The translations under genes and the position numbers were made by a program. Source: JAHIGH01 sp964564035 (lineage in GTDB: Bacteria > Patescibacteriota > Microgenomatia > Levybacterales > UBA12049). Taken from it: a stretch of DNA of 30,129 nucleotides. This document shows positions 16,925 to 24,346 of the stretch, one piece after another. The notes under the pieces are model-generated. The model worked only from the letters and a program-made list of their open reading frames with translations, was not told where the DNA came from and did not search any database. Position 1 is the stretch's first letter, and each line of letters opens with the position of its first letter. The stretch covers positions 1 through 30,129 of the forward strand of contig CAZLZN010000021.1 in assembly GCA_964564035.1 (NCBI GenBank), written 5' to 3'.

Positions 16925-17461
16925 CTATCTTCTTTCGCTGATCGGGGTAATCAGGTCGGCGACAATTACATATTCGCCTTGATACTTTTCCTCAATTTCG
17001 GAGCTTAGATCCAAGCCCAGCTCTCTCTCAATCTCAGATACGTTTAATTTTCTTACCTCGCCCCGAACAACTACGTTCCATGCGCTTTCTGAATTTCTTT
17101 CATTCACATTTCCGCTATTATTATTCGGTCTGATTATTACTAATATTTCGTCGCCATTGATCGTTTCTTCCTGATCAAGACGCAAAACTCCGCTTGCCAA
17201 TATTTCGCTGATCTCTCCATTAATCCTTATTTCCCGACCCGTATAAGCCTCCGGGTTACTGTTGATATCATTTATATCAACAAAAAAATTATTTACCCCG
17301 GGCCCTCCTCCTTGCGGCTCCATGTTTCTTTGCTCAGGCATAGGAGCCAAATTTTCATTCTGCGGACTGAAAATAGGTATAGCCAGTATCAGAAGAAGAA
17401 TCGCCAGCGCCGCGCCTGTAAGCCAGGTCGCAATTTGTCCAATTTCATTATGAGGTCTCAT
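16925..17461 (-). CDS. Membrane-anchored protein of unknown function with OB-like domain
   Basis: The frame is open to an ATG at 17500, but TATAAT at 17477-17472 (minus strand) falls between that codon and the ATG at 17461, so I start at 17461, giving 178 residues. A membrane segment (about 10-32) is followed by a Pro/Gly/Asn-rich linker and a beta-rich domain with PEAYTGREIRINGEISEI and later WNVVVRGEVRKL, a pattern reminiscent of OB-fold proteins that modify or bind outside the cell. No catalytic residues stand out. It converges on the CorA-like gene, 4 bp apart. Confidence 0.6.
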   Translation of the reverse strand: MRPHNEIGQIATWLTGAALAILLLILAIPIFSPQNENLAPMPEQRNMEPQGGGPGVNNFFVDINDINSNPEAYTGREIRINGEISEILASGVLRLDQEETINGDEILVIIRPNNNSGNVNERNSESAWNVVVRGEVRKLNVSEIERELGLDLSSEIEEKYQGEYVIVADLITPISERR

Positions 17462-17607
17462 GATAGAAAATATTATAAAACCGGAAAGTAACTTTTGCAT
17501 AAAAAAAATATCAGGACTTGGTAATAACCCATGAGCCCCTTTTTATTCTTTTATACTTATTACATTTTCTAGCTGTGTTTTTAACTCAGGCGATTTATAA
17601 ATACTTT

Positions 17608-18051
17608 ATGAAAAAGGTATTATTAATAATTTTATTTTTATTATTTTTGAAGCCTGGAAGCGTTTCGGCAGAGCAGATAAATACCACTGATAAACTGATA
17701 ACCGTAGACACCGCAGCTCAAACACTTACTGCCTGGAATAACGGCCGGCAGGAAATGAATATTATAGTATCAACAGGACTAAATCGTACGCCGACTGTTT
17801 TAGGAAAATTCAAAATCTACGCAAAATTACCACTTCAGGATATGAGAGGTTATTCGCTGGTTAATGGCAGATATTTTCATAAAGACGTGCCGTATGTGAT
17901 GTATTTTTACAGAGGTTACGCTATTCATGGCGCTTACTGGCACAACAATTTCGGAAGTCGCATGAGCAATGGCTGTGTGAATCTTTCTGTCGACGATGCG
18001 AGGCGTCTTTATGAATGGGCTGAGTTTGGTACTCAGGTTATTGTTTTCTAG
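17608..18051 (+). CDS. L,D-transpeptidase (YkuD), secreted, short form
   Basis: I start at ATG 17608 because it gives a clean signal peptide (MKKVLLIILFLLFLKPGSVS, then AE); the frame is open to 17518. The 147-residue product is essentially one YkuD domain: ITVDTAAQTLTAW, then TPTVLGKFKIY, the IHGAYWHNNFG segment and the catalytic SNGCVNLS with Cys123. Residues expected for peptidoglycan L,D-transpeptidation are complete. It is the more typical of the two L,D-transpeptidases in the window and probably acts in 3-3 cross-linking. Confidence 0.9.
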   Translation: MKKVLLIILFLLFLKPGSVSAEQINTTDKLITVDTAAQTLTAWNNGRQEMNIIVSTGLNRTPTVLGKFKIYAKLPLQDMRGYSLVNGRYFHKDVPYVMYFYRGYAIHGAYWHNNFGSRMSNGCVNLSVDDARRLYEWAEFGTQVIVF

Positions 18052-18078
18052 CTCCGGTTAATTCCAAACTCTGAATAA

Positions 18079-18819
18079 TTATTTTGACACGTGCAGGATA
18101 TGTTTATATAAAAGCTCTGAGGCAATATCTGTCGCGTGAGGGGGCAATTCGGAGAGAGCGGATATACTTTTTGACCTAATACGATATATGTCACCTTGTT
18201 CATTTTCATCGCTCTTTTTATATTTAAAATTTTTAGCTTCCTCCATTACTATGCCAAACGGAAAAAGATCGGTATAAATATAATCGCTAACTTCCAGGTT
18301 AGGTCTTAGTTTAATTTGATTCATGTGCTTGCTATTTCGGTCAACTCCCAGTTTCTTTTCAACGAAATTTTTCATTTTTCTTCTTACTCCGTACAAGTCA
18401 TAATCAGAAATAGCTTCTCTCTCACTTTTGATGCCTAGCATTTTATGCGCTGCATCATCTGCAAGTCTAAAAACAATTTCCTTATCATTATTGTTTCTTA
18501 GCCTATCGGCTATTACATAAACAATATTTAATATTCTCAACCCGGCTTCAATTTCCCCAAATGTGTCTAGCGGTTTGAGCATTTTACTTTCATCAGCTTG
18601 GACTTGTCCGGGATATACTTCTGCGCCTTCGCTCGCCATTCTGCTTATTCTTTTTAAATTATCTTGCGCGTAATTAATTGCCGCTGTTTTTTCTGCGTCG
18701 CTTAATTTGGTCAGTTTGGCAGGCAATAACAAAGTCAATTTTTTTATTTGATCGGGGTTCAATCCGATATTTGCCTCTCGCTCATGATGCGCCCTTTTCG
18801 CGCGATTAAATCTCTCCAT
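18079..18819 (-). CDS. Conserved-looking cytoplasmic protein of unknown function
   Basis: A 246-residue protein without signal peptide or membrane segment. It is strongly charged and mostly helical, with an N-terminal ERFNRAKRAHHEREA, a middle helix EIEAGLRILNIVYVIADRL, and a C-terminal beta/helix part (VSDYIYTDLFPFGIV). I recognise no family. Its codon use and length make it a genuine gene. Divergent from aroG with an 88-bp gap. Confidence 0.6.
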   Translation of the reverse strand: MERFNRAKRAHHEREANIGLNPDQIKKLTLLLPAKLTKLSDAEKTAAINYAQDNLKRISRMASEGAEVYPGQVQADESKMLKPLDTFGEIEAGLRILNIVYVIADRLRNNNDKEIVFRLADDAAHKMLGIKSEREAISDYDLYGVRRKMKNFVEKKLGVDRNSKHMNQIKLRPNLEVSDYIYTDLFPFGIVMEEAKNFKYKKSDENEQGDIYRIRSKSISALSELPPHATDIASELLYKHILHVSK

Positions 18820-18893
18820 ATTCTCGGCAATATTATCATAAAAGCAGATAAAATGATATGATTTTTATAATTTATTTAATCCCGCCTGCATGA

Positions 18894-18899
18894 TATAAT
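18894..18899 (+). promoter_or_regulatory. -10 box directly before aroG
   Basis: TATAAT lies 8 bp before the ATG at 18908, in the leaderless arrangement; a weak TTATTT-like -35 is 16 bp upstream. Confidence 0.45.
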
Positions 18900-18907
18900 C
18901 TTTTTTT

Positions 18908-19960
18908 ATGCAAACAAAAGATCTCAAAATCGACAACATCCGACCGCTGGTTCCTCCGGCAATTTTACTTGAAGAGCATCCTTTGACAGATGAGGGATCG
19001 ATGCTAATTACAAAGTCCAGAAAAGCAATCAAAGATATTATCGATAAAAAAGATGACAGATTGCTTATGATAGTTGGGCCGTGCTCTATTCACGATACCG
19101 AAGCGGCACTCGATTACGCTCACAAACTAAAAAAACTGGCTGATAAAGTTTCGAAAGATGTTTTTATTGTTATGCGTGTCTATTTTGAAAAACCGCGCTC
19201 AACGATCGGCTGGAAAGGCCTCCTGAATGATCCTTTTATGGATAATACTTGCGCCGTCAATCAGGGTTTGAGGATTGGCAGAAAGCTCTTGCTGGATATT
19301 ACGGAGATTGGGTTACCCATAGGCTGTGAATTTCTCGATCCTATTACGCCCCAGTTTTTCGCGGATGTGGTTTCCTGGTCTTGTATTGGTGCCAGAACTA
19401 CTGAAAGCCAGGTTCATCGCAATCTCGCCTCTGGTTTATCCATGCCGGTAGGCTTCAAAAATGGTACAAGAGGCGGTATCAAAATGGCCGTCGATGCAAT
19501 TACTGCCGCGTCCTACAGTCATAGTTTTTTGAGTGTGACAGAGCAGGGGATTGCGGCTATCGTAACAACCAAAGGCAACGAAGACTGCCACATAATCCTG
19601 AGGGGCGGAGAGGACGGCCCAAATTATGACGAAGAAAGCATAAACAAAACAATTGCACTTCTAAATCACGCCAAGCTCCCTGCGCGGGTTATGATAGATA
19701 CAAGTCATGGAAACAGCAATAAGGATTACAAGAGACAGCCTATCGTCGCAGGCGCCGTAGCCGAACAAATTTCCCAGGGCAAAAAAGAAATTATTGGAAT
19801 TATCTCCGAAAGTTTCCTGAAAGACGGCAATCAAAAACTTGGCCTCAAAGAAGATCTTGAGTACGGTGTAAGCGTAACGGATTCGTGCATGGGATGGGAA
19901 ATGACTGTCCCCGTAATCGAACAACTCGCCAAGGCAGTTAGGCAGAGAAGAAAGAAATAA
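18908..19960 (+). CDS. aroG: 3-deoxy-7-phosphoheptulonate (DAHP) synthase, class I AroG type
   Basis: A 350-residue enzyme, the same length as E. coli AroG and similar throughout. It condenses phosphoenolpyruvate and erythrose 4-phosphate, the first step of the shikimate pathway. Seen: GPCSIHD (metal-binding Cys), MRVYFEKPRSTIGWKG, GARTTESQVHR, GFKNGT, DTSHGNSN (His) and a C-terminal DSCMGWE (Asp). Residues that form the aromatic feedback site in E. coli AroG (the Asp and Pro of EFLDPITP, the Leu-Ser of ASGLS, the Phe and Ser of SFLSVT) are kept, so feedback control is possible. No other shikimate gene is nearby, and most CPR genomes lack the pathway; horizontal transfer is likely. Confidence 0.95.
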   Translation: MQTKDLKIDNIRPLVPPAILLEEHPLTDEGSMLITKSRKAIKDIIDKKDDRLLMIVGPCSIHDTEAALDYAHKLKKLADKVSKDVFIVMRVYFEKPRSTIGWKGLLNDPFMDNTCAVNQGLRIGRKLLLDITEIGLPIGCEFLDPITPQFFADVVSWSCIGARTTESQVHRNLASGLSMPVGFKNGTRGGIKMAVDAITAASYSHSFLSVTEQGIAAIVTTKGNEDCHIILRGGEDGPNYDEESINKTIALLNHAKLPARVMIDTSHGNSNKDYKRQPIVAGAVAEQISQGKKEIIGIISESFLKDGNQKLGLKEDLEYGVSVTDSCMGWEMTVPVIEQLAKAVRQRRKK

Positions 19961-20046
19961 TTAAACGCTGGTTGCCGCATCTGTTTAATTTATTAATTAA
20001 ATAACTCATTTATATTGGAATTCACTGTTCAACTATATCATAGCTT

Positions 20047-20442
20047 ATGAAAGAGGCAGCTAATCATAGTGAAAAAAGTAGTTTTGACGACAGAACTCTA
20101 GATGAGATTTTGACAGTATATATGGACCCAGACCACACTAATAGAGAATTGATGCTGATTGCATCTATGTCTTCTTTGAAGAAATCAAATCCTGTATTGG
20201 GTGGTGCGCTGGAAGCTTTTTTAGAAGTACAAGATATTGATATGAAGCTTGATAACGGCTTAAAAGGGGTCAAAATACTAACTGAACAGCAAATCATGGA
20301 CCTTCACAACAAAAAATCCAACATATTAAGAGGACTCAGAGCAAATCTCGCTGAGAGTAAAAATTATACAAAAGTAAAAAAAATATATGCAATCAAGCTC
20401 GCCGAAAAACAAAAGTCAAAAAATGAACGAAGTCGTTGCTGA
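20047..20442 (+). CDS. Small helical protein of unknown function
   Basis: A 131-residue soluble, predicted mostly helical protein with an acidic N-terminal half and a lysine-rich C-terminus (KKIYAIKLAEKQKSKNERS). No family recognised. TATATC lies 7 bp before the ATG, in keeping with the leaderless pattern of the window. Codon use matches neighbours. Confidence 0.5.
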   Translation: MKEAANHSEKSSFDDRTLDEILTVYMDPDHTNRELMLIASMSSLKKSNPVLGGALEAFLEVQDIDMKLDNGLKGVKILTEQQIMDLHNKKSNILRGLRANLAESKNYTKVKKIYAIKLAEKQKSKNERSRC

Positions 20443-20451
20443 ATTATCAGA

Positions 20452-20583
20452 TTAAAACTGTTTTTCAATATCTTGGGTAAAATTCATCTGTGCCTCAATA
20501 TCGGCCGTAGCATTCAGTTGATTTTCTATATCTCCTGTTGCATAAAGCTGATTCATAATATCGTCTGCGCTAAATATTTCCAT
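20452..20583 (-). CDS. 43-residue tandem-repeat small protein
   Basis: The protein consists almost entirely of four 10-residue units: SADDIMNQLY, ATGDIENQLN, ATADIEAQMN and FTQDIEKQF, preceded by MEIF. The shared pattern is [AT]-x-D-I-x-x-Q-[LM]-[YN]. The underlying DNA uses different codons for the same residues (CAG/CAA, CTT/CTG, ATT/ATA), so the repeat is kept at protein level. A consensus promoter stands immediately upstream and would start the RNA 2-3 bases before the ATG. The units are likely helical and amphipathic; the function is unknown. It is too short for routine gene calling. Confidence 0.65.
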   Translation of the reverse strand: MEIFSADDIMNQLYATGDIENQLNATADIEAQMNFTQDIEKQF

Positions 20584-20592
20584 ATTGGGAGC

Positions 20593-20621
20593 ATTATACT
20601 ATAAGTCTAAATAATTGTCAA
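20593..20621 (-). promoter_or_regulatory. Perfect consensus sigma70 promoter of the 43-residue gene
   Basis: On the minus strand TTGACA (20621-20616), exactly 17 bp, TATAAT (20598-20593). The ATG lies 9 bp after the -10 box. This is the best promoter match in the window. Confidence 0.85.
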
Positions 20622-20712
20622 TAGCAGTCGCTCAATGCAAAATATAAACCCGCCGCAGTGGTTGCAATTTTCGATTAGCCGCCATTCTTAACTTACTCAT
20701 ACATAATTTTTA

Positions 20713-20795
20713 TTTACCGCATATATCTGTCCTGTATAGTCTAAATTGTCCGGTTTAAAAATCGGATTTACATTTTTAATTACGAAAGGAGGTGA
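20713..20795 (+). promoter_or_regulatory. Promoter, short leader and strong Shine-Dalgarno of the stress-protein gene
   Basis: TTTACC (20713-20718), 16 bp, TATAGT (20735-20740), then a leader of about 60 nt with a small hairpin (CCGGTT/AATCGG), and AGGAGGTGA at 20787-20795, 7 bp before the ATG. It is the only textbook ribosome binding site I found in the window. Confidence 0.65.
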
Positions 20796-20802
20796 ATAAA
20801 AT

Positions 20803-21552
20803 ATGACAAAAACAGTTTTAGGAATATTTTCCGACAGAGCGAATGCTGAAGAAGCTATCGGAAACCTGGAGGAAGCAGGCTACAATCCCAAAGACATCTC
20901 AATTGTCATGAAAGACAAAAGCGAGGGCGAAAAACTCGCATCTAACACCGGAGCGGATGTAGCAGAGGGTACAGTTGCGGGCATGACATCAGGCGCTATT
21001 TTAGGAGGCTTGGCGGGTCTTCTCGCTAGCTTCGTAATACCGGGACTTGGTGCGTTTTTTATCGGCGGACCACTCGCGGCGGCACTTGGTTTGACCGGAG
21101 CGGCTGCTACCACAGCTTCCGGCGCGGCAACAGGAGCATTGGCCGGCGGACTCTTGGGAGCACTGACAGGCCTTGGCTTGTCTGATGACGATGCCAAAGC
21201 ATATGAAGATCGCGTTAAGCAGGGGGGAATACTTCTCGCTATACCGGCACGCTCAGGCGAAGAAGCCGAAATAGAATCCATGCTGTCAGAATGCGGTGCT
21301 GATGATATTAAATCAGTAACTGCTCGCGAAGACAGGTTTGAAAAAAGAAATACATCAAATCTGTCGGATGACAGACAGGAGGTTCGTGATGAACGTAGAC
21401 ACTCATTTCAGTCAGCGGCAGGTGCCAAAGGAGGCAAGATTAGTTCTTCCTCCCGCTCAAACGGCAAAGGCAAAGGCTGGTATGGTGATTCCATGGAGCA
21501 TTCCGAAGCGGCTCGAAGCAAAAGCAGTTCTTCAAGAAAACGGAATGGTTAA
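20803..21552 (+). CDS. General stress protein: YflT-like domain, glycine-zipper helices and KGG-type tail
   Basis: A 249-residue protein. Residues 1-55 match the YflT/general stress 17M domain (TVLGIFSDRANAEEAIGNL, AGYNPKDISIVMKD). Residues about 58-130 are Gly/Ala-rich membrane-type helices of the glycine-zipper kind, then a second ferredoxin-like half (KQGGILLAIPARSGEEAEIE). The tail is hydrophilic, rich in Ser/Arg/Lys, with AGAKGGKISSSS and a GKGKGWYGDS segment like KGG stress-tail repeats. Such proteins accumulate under stress, and the strong ribosome binding site fits high expression. The exact role is unknown. Confidence 0.82.
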   Translation: MTKTVLGIFSDRANAEEAIGNLEEAGYNPKDISIVMKDKSEGEKLASNTGADVAEGTVAGMTSGAILGGLAGLLASFVIPGLGAFFIGGPLAAALGLTGAAATTASGAATGALAGGLLGALTGLGLSDDDAKAYEDRVKQGGILLAIPARSGEEAEIESMLSECGADDIKSVTAREDRFEKRNTSNLSDDRQEVRDERRHSFQSAAGAKGGKISSSSRSNGKGKGWYGDSMEHSEAARSKSSSSRKRNG

Positions 21553-21573
21553 CTAATATTTCTTTTAGAGGCG

Positions 21574-21600
21574 GAACAGTTATATAATCTATAACTGTTC
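21574..21600 (+). promoter_or_regulatory. Perfect palindrome covering the -10 box of the YpfJ-type protease gene
   Basis: GAACAGTTATA (21574-21584) and TATAACTGTTC (21590-21600) are exact inverted copies around TAATC. TATAAT at 21583-21588 lies inside and has a weak TTCTTT 17 bp upstream. It could be a repressor operator or an RNA hairpin at the end of the stress gene; the lack of a following T-run favours an operator. Confidence 0.6.
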
Positions 21601-21624
21601 TGTCTTTGGAAGAGACCAAAAAAT

Positions 21625-22473
21625 ATGGCTGACTGGAGTAAAATTTTAAGTAGAGGCAATGTTGAAGACAGGCGCGGTATGGCGCCTGTTGCTGTCGGCG
21701 GTATAAGCCTTACCAGCCTCGCTCTTTTATTATTTTTCAATGTACTCGCGGGCGGCAGTACTGAAGATTTCATAAATGTACTGGAAAATATACCTGTCGA
21801 ACAGCAAATCGGTGGCAATATTGATAATAACCAGTTTGAAGGTGAAGATAGCTATGAAGTATTCTCCTCGACCGTTCTCGGCTCAAATAACGATATGTGG
21901 AAAAACCTTTTCAACAAAACAGACAAAACATACACCGAGCCTCGACTGGTTTTATTCAGGACAGCAACAAATTCATCGTGCGGTACAGCAACCTCTGCTG
22001 TCGGACCTCATTATTGTCCGCTTGATAACACGATTTATCTTGATGAAACATTTTTTGACGAGCTTACGGCGCGCTTCGGCGCAAGAGGCGGCGACGTCGC
22101 GCAGGCTTATGTCATAGCGCATGAAGTAGCTCATCACGCTCAAAACGAATTAGGGATCATGAGCGAGCATGCACGCCTCTCGGATTCAAATCCTGACGAC
22201 CGCAATTCATTATCAATCAAACTTGAACTGCAGGCCGATTGCTTCGCGGGGTTATGGCTTAATTCTATAAAAGATCTCGGTGTACTTGAAAGAGGAGAAG
22301 TGATAGAGGCCATGGACGCTGCGGCATCAGTTGGTGATGATAGGATACAGGAGAGCATCACAGGCAGGATAAATCCTGAGAACTGGACTCACGGTTCATC
22401 AGATGATAGACAGTTCTGGTTTGACAAAGGATTCACTACAGGCAACCTCTCGTCATGCAATACGTTTAATTAG
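21625..22473 (+). CDS. ypfJ: Neutral zinc metallopeptidase (YpfJ family), membrane-anchored
   Basis: A 282-residue member of the putative neutral zinc metallopeptidase family (PF04228). Order: short cytoplasmic N-terminus with GNVEDRRG, one membrane segment (about 24-42), a substrate-binding region with WKNLF and YTEPRLVLF, CGTATSAVGPHYCP with two cysteines, YLDETFF, the zinc site HEVAHH (166-171) and LELQADCFAGLW supplying the third ligand. Domain order matches E. coli YpfJ. Substrate unknown. An exact palindrome overlaps its promoter, suggesting regulated expression. Confidence 0.92.
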   Translation: MADWSKILSRGNVEDRRGMAPVAVGGISLTSLALLLFFNVLAGGSTEDFINVLENIPVEQQIGGNIDNNQFEGEDSYEVFSSTVLGSNNDMWKNLFNKTDKTYTEPRLVLFRTATNSSCGTATSAVGPHYCPLDNTIYLDETFFDELTARFGARGGDVAQAYVIAHEVAHHAQNELGIMSEHARLSDSNPDDRNSLSIKLELQADCFAGLWLNSIKDLGVLERGEVIEAMDAAASVGDDRIQESITGRINPENWTHGSSDDRQFWFDKGFTTGNLSSCNTFN

Positions 22474-22481
22474 CATCATAT

Positions 22482-22510
22482 TTGACTAAACCAGGGAAAA
22501 TTTATAAAAT
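22482..22510 (+). promoter_or_regulatory. Promoter of the secreted 157-residue protein gene
   Basis: TTGACT (22482-22487), 17 bp, TAAAAT (22505-22510), followed after only 6 bp by the GTG start at 22517. This is a clear example of the leaderless arrangement. Confidence 0.6.
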
Positions 22511-22516
22511 TTACTC

Positions 22517-22990
22517 GTGAAAGAGAAAAGCCAAAATAAACATCTATCCAAAGCCGTCCTGGGTTTAGGTATCGCGCTTATATCTTCCTCTCCCGAGGCC
22601 AAGGCAGATCAGCCGATGGTGTATGGCGAACACTGCAAGATTACCGAATATACCCCAAAAGATAAGTTTATGACTGACATTTATTACTTCCCCGGTATCA
22701 ATGGACGAGGTGAAATGCTAAAGGCAGAGAGTAGAAAAGTAGGTGAGCGAATTAAAAATCACACCATGGCTGGGTTCGGTACTATATTTAATTGGACACG
22801 CAGTTCCGAACAAGTTACGCGATTAAGAATGGATCCTAAATACGCGCTGCCTGGCGGATTACGTAATTATGTTAGAACTATCAAGTCTACACCCGGACAA
22901 GAAATTGATTGTAAAATTACAAAAATTGATAGAAATAAATTTTTGCCTCCTGCGCCAAATTTTAATAAAATACAAAAGAGAGATGCTTGA
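22517..22990 (+). CDS. Secreted protein of unknown function
   Basis: A 157-residue protein with GTG start, a signal peptide whose likely cleavage follows SSSPEAKA, and a mature part of about 125 residues with two cysteines (EHCKIT and DCKIT) that could pair. The two Cys segments are similar to each other (C-K-I-T) and frame the domain. No family recognised. A terminator-like hairpin follows. Confidence 0.55.
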   Translation: MKEKSQNKHLSKAVLGLGIALISSSPEAKADQPMVYGEHCKITEYTPKDKFMTDIYYFPGINGRGEMLKAESRKVGERIKNHTMAGFGTIFNWTRSSEQVTRLRMDPKYALPGGLRNYVRTIKSTPGQEIDCKITKIDRNKFLPPAPNFNKIQKRDA

Positions 22991-23005
22991 TTATTCCTGG
23001 TAAGC

Positions 23006-23024
23006 TTCCGGTTCCCGGGGTTTT
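23006..23024 (+). terminator. Short intrinsic terminator after the secreted-protein gene
   Basis: TTCCGG (23006-23011) can pair with CCGGGG (23015-23020) across a 3-nt loop, with four G-C pairs and two wobbles, followed by TTTT. It is short and only moderately convincing. Confidence 0.4.
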
Positions 23025-23115
23025 AACTATCAGTGCGCCAGCCATTACGTCTCGTGAATGCGCACGGCGTCAAGCCCTGGTTTTTGTCCACAATAAAGTG
23101 TATAAATAGTAAGCA

Positions 23116-23511
23116 GTGAAAACAATTAAACAAACATACTACATAGACGCGCCGGTTGCGGTTGTTTGGGAAGCTCTTGTCGATCCCAAAAAAATTAATT
23201 CATGGGGAGGAGGCCCTGCCAAAATGGATGACAAAGTTGGAACTATATTCACTCTCTGGGGAGGAAGTATCTGGGGCAAAAATCTAAAAGTCGTACGCGA
23301 AAAAGAGTTGGTCCAGGAATGGTTTAGTGATGAAGATACGAAATGGGATAAACCGTCAATTGCCGGTTTTACTTTGAAAAAAGACCGAGACGGAACTGTT
23401 ATCGAGCTGAATCACACTGACGTTCCTGATAAATACTCAAAAAGTATCGAAGAGGGATGGAGAAAATATTACCTCGGCCCCTTAAAAGAATACGCGCAAA
23501 ATCAGGGCTGA
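23116..23511 (+). CDS. SRPBCC / AHSA1-like domain protein
   Basis: A 131-residue single-domain protein with the START-like signature: an opening KQTYYIDAPVAVVWEALVDPKKI, WGGG, a central ELVQEWFSDED and the C-terminal EEGWRKYYLGPLKEYA helix. Family members bind hydrophobic ligands or act as Hsp90 co-chaperones; no specific role can be given. The start is GTG, with TATAAA 9 bp before it. Confidence 0.85.
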   Translation: MKTIKQTYYIDAPVAVVWEALVDPKKINSWGGGPAKMDDKVGTIFTLWGGSIWGKNLKVVREKELVQEWFSDEDTKWDKPSIAGFTLKKDRDGTVIELNHTDVPDKYSKSIEEGWRKYYLGPLKEYAQNQG

Positions 23512-23516
23512 TTAAT

Positions 23517-23717
23517 TTATTTTTTGGCTTTTTCGTCCTCACTCGGGATTACGACCCAGCAGATGATATAGGGGATTAAGCCCGGTAATCCGCCGGGAAG
23601 AAACAGAAAAATCCAGATCAGCCTGACGAGCACAACATCAATACCGAAATAATTCGCCATCCCCATTGCGACCCCCGCGATAATTTTTCCTCTCTTTGCT
23701 CTCCTCAATTTTTTCAT
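23517..23717 (-). CDS. PspC-domain small membrane protein
   Basis: A 66-residue protein made of one PspC domain: a basic N-terminus (KKLRRAKRGK), IIAGVAMGMANYFGIDVVLVRLI and a membrane segment ending YIICWVVIPSED. PspC domains take part in envelope stress responses. On the minus strand TAAAAT lies 6 bp before the ATG, and a 14-bp palindrome covers the -35 region. It converges on the SRPBCC gene. Confidence 0.9.
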   Translation of the reverse strand: MKKLRRAKRGKIIAGVAMGMANYFGIDVVLVRLIWIFLFLPGGLPGLIPYIICWVVIPSEDEKAKK

Positions 23718-23747
23718 AACTATATTTTATCATGCTTATTCAAGAAC

Positions 23748-23761
23748 TTAATCGCGATTAA
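23748..23761. promoter_or_regulatory. 14-bp perfect palindrome at the pspC promoter
   Basis: TTAATCGCGATTAA is an exact palindrome overlapping the -35 region of the pspC-like promoter. It is positioned as an operator would be, between two divergently transcribed genes. Confidence 0.45.
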
Positions 23762-23793
23762 TTTTTGCCTTTGTCATTGCGCGCGCAGATAAG

Positions 23794-23822
23794 TTAGAAT
23801 CTGACTGTGCTCATAGTATAAT
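23794..23822 (+). promoter_or_regulatory. Promoter of the 162-residue unknown gene
   Basis: TTAGAA (23794-23799), 17 bp, TATAAT (23817-23822). The ATG at 23823 directly abuts the -10 box, so the RNA would start at about the second ATG, 23829. Confidence 0.6.
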
Positions 23823-23828
23823 ATGGCT

Positions 23829-24317
23829 ATGTCTAATCATAATGAATTTGGAGAAATAGTCAGCCGGGAAAATTTATTTGAAAAATCACATCATAAATAT
23901 GATAATAATCTCCCGGCTCTAAAGGGTCTTGCCCGGGCTGTGTCTCTTCTTCCTTCAAATGTAGAATTTGCTTCCAAAAATTATATATTTAGAGGCACAT
24001 TGCTCAGACGGTTGATATTTGGTAGAAATTTACAAATTATTGGAAATGAGCCGACAGAGATGAATTCGTATTTAAACGCTTCCGAAGATCGTCAAACAGC
24101 AGAGGATTATGCCAGATCCTATGGGGATCCGCTGGCACCAGTGAAGCTAAGAATAGATCCGGTTGTTATAGTTTTTGATCGTAATGAATTGAAAGAGCAT
24201 ATAAAGGATCAAGGTCGTCGTTGGTTTATCCCAAAAAGAATATTACGCCGTTGCAGTACAGGCTTGTATTTTCCCGGACGCGATCCCGAAGCGGAATCAA
24301 CTAATAACTGGAGGTAA
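23829..24317 (+). CDS. Unknown protein, possibly ADP-ribosyltransferase-like fold
   Basis: I start at ATG 23829 (162 residues) since the upstream ATG 23823 touches the -10 box. No membrane segment. A YIFRGTLL segment followed by MNSYLNASEDRQTAEDYARS and then VVIVFDRNELKE resembles the R / S-T-S / E layout of ADP-ribosyltransferase-like proteins, where an Arg precedes a short strand and 'T/S-x-D-x-x-x-A-x-x-Y-A' follows. The canonical STS is not present, so this is only a suggestion. It sits beside a zone of broken genes that includes a toxin remnant. Confidence 0.4.
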   Translation: MSNHNEFGEIVSRENLFEKSHHKYDNNLPALKGLARAVSLLPSNVEFASKNYIFRGTLLRRLIFGRNLQIIGNEPTEMNSYLNASEDRQTAEDYARSYGDPLAPVKLRIDPVVIVFDRNELKEHIKDQGRRWFIPKRILRRCSTGLYFPGRDPEAESTNNWR

Positions 24318-24346
24318 ATATAACAGCTTGAATATGCTTTACTATT

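Noticed and set aside
23032..23075. GTGCGC ... GCGCAC inverted repeat between the secreted protein and SRPBCC genes
   Set aside because: Only 6 bp with a loop over 20 nt and no T-run directly after; not strong enough for a terminator or RNA gene.
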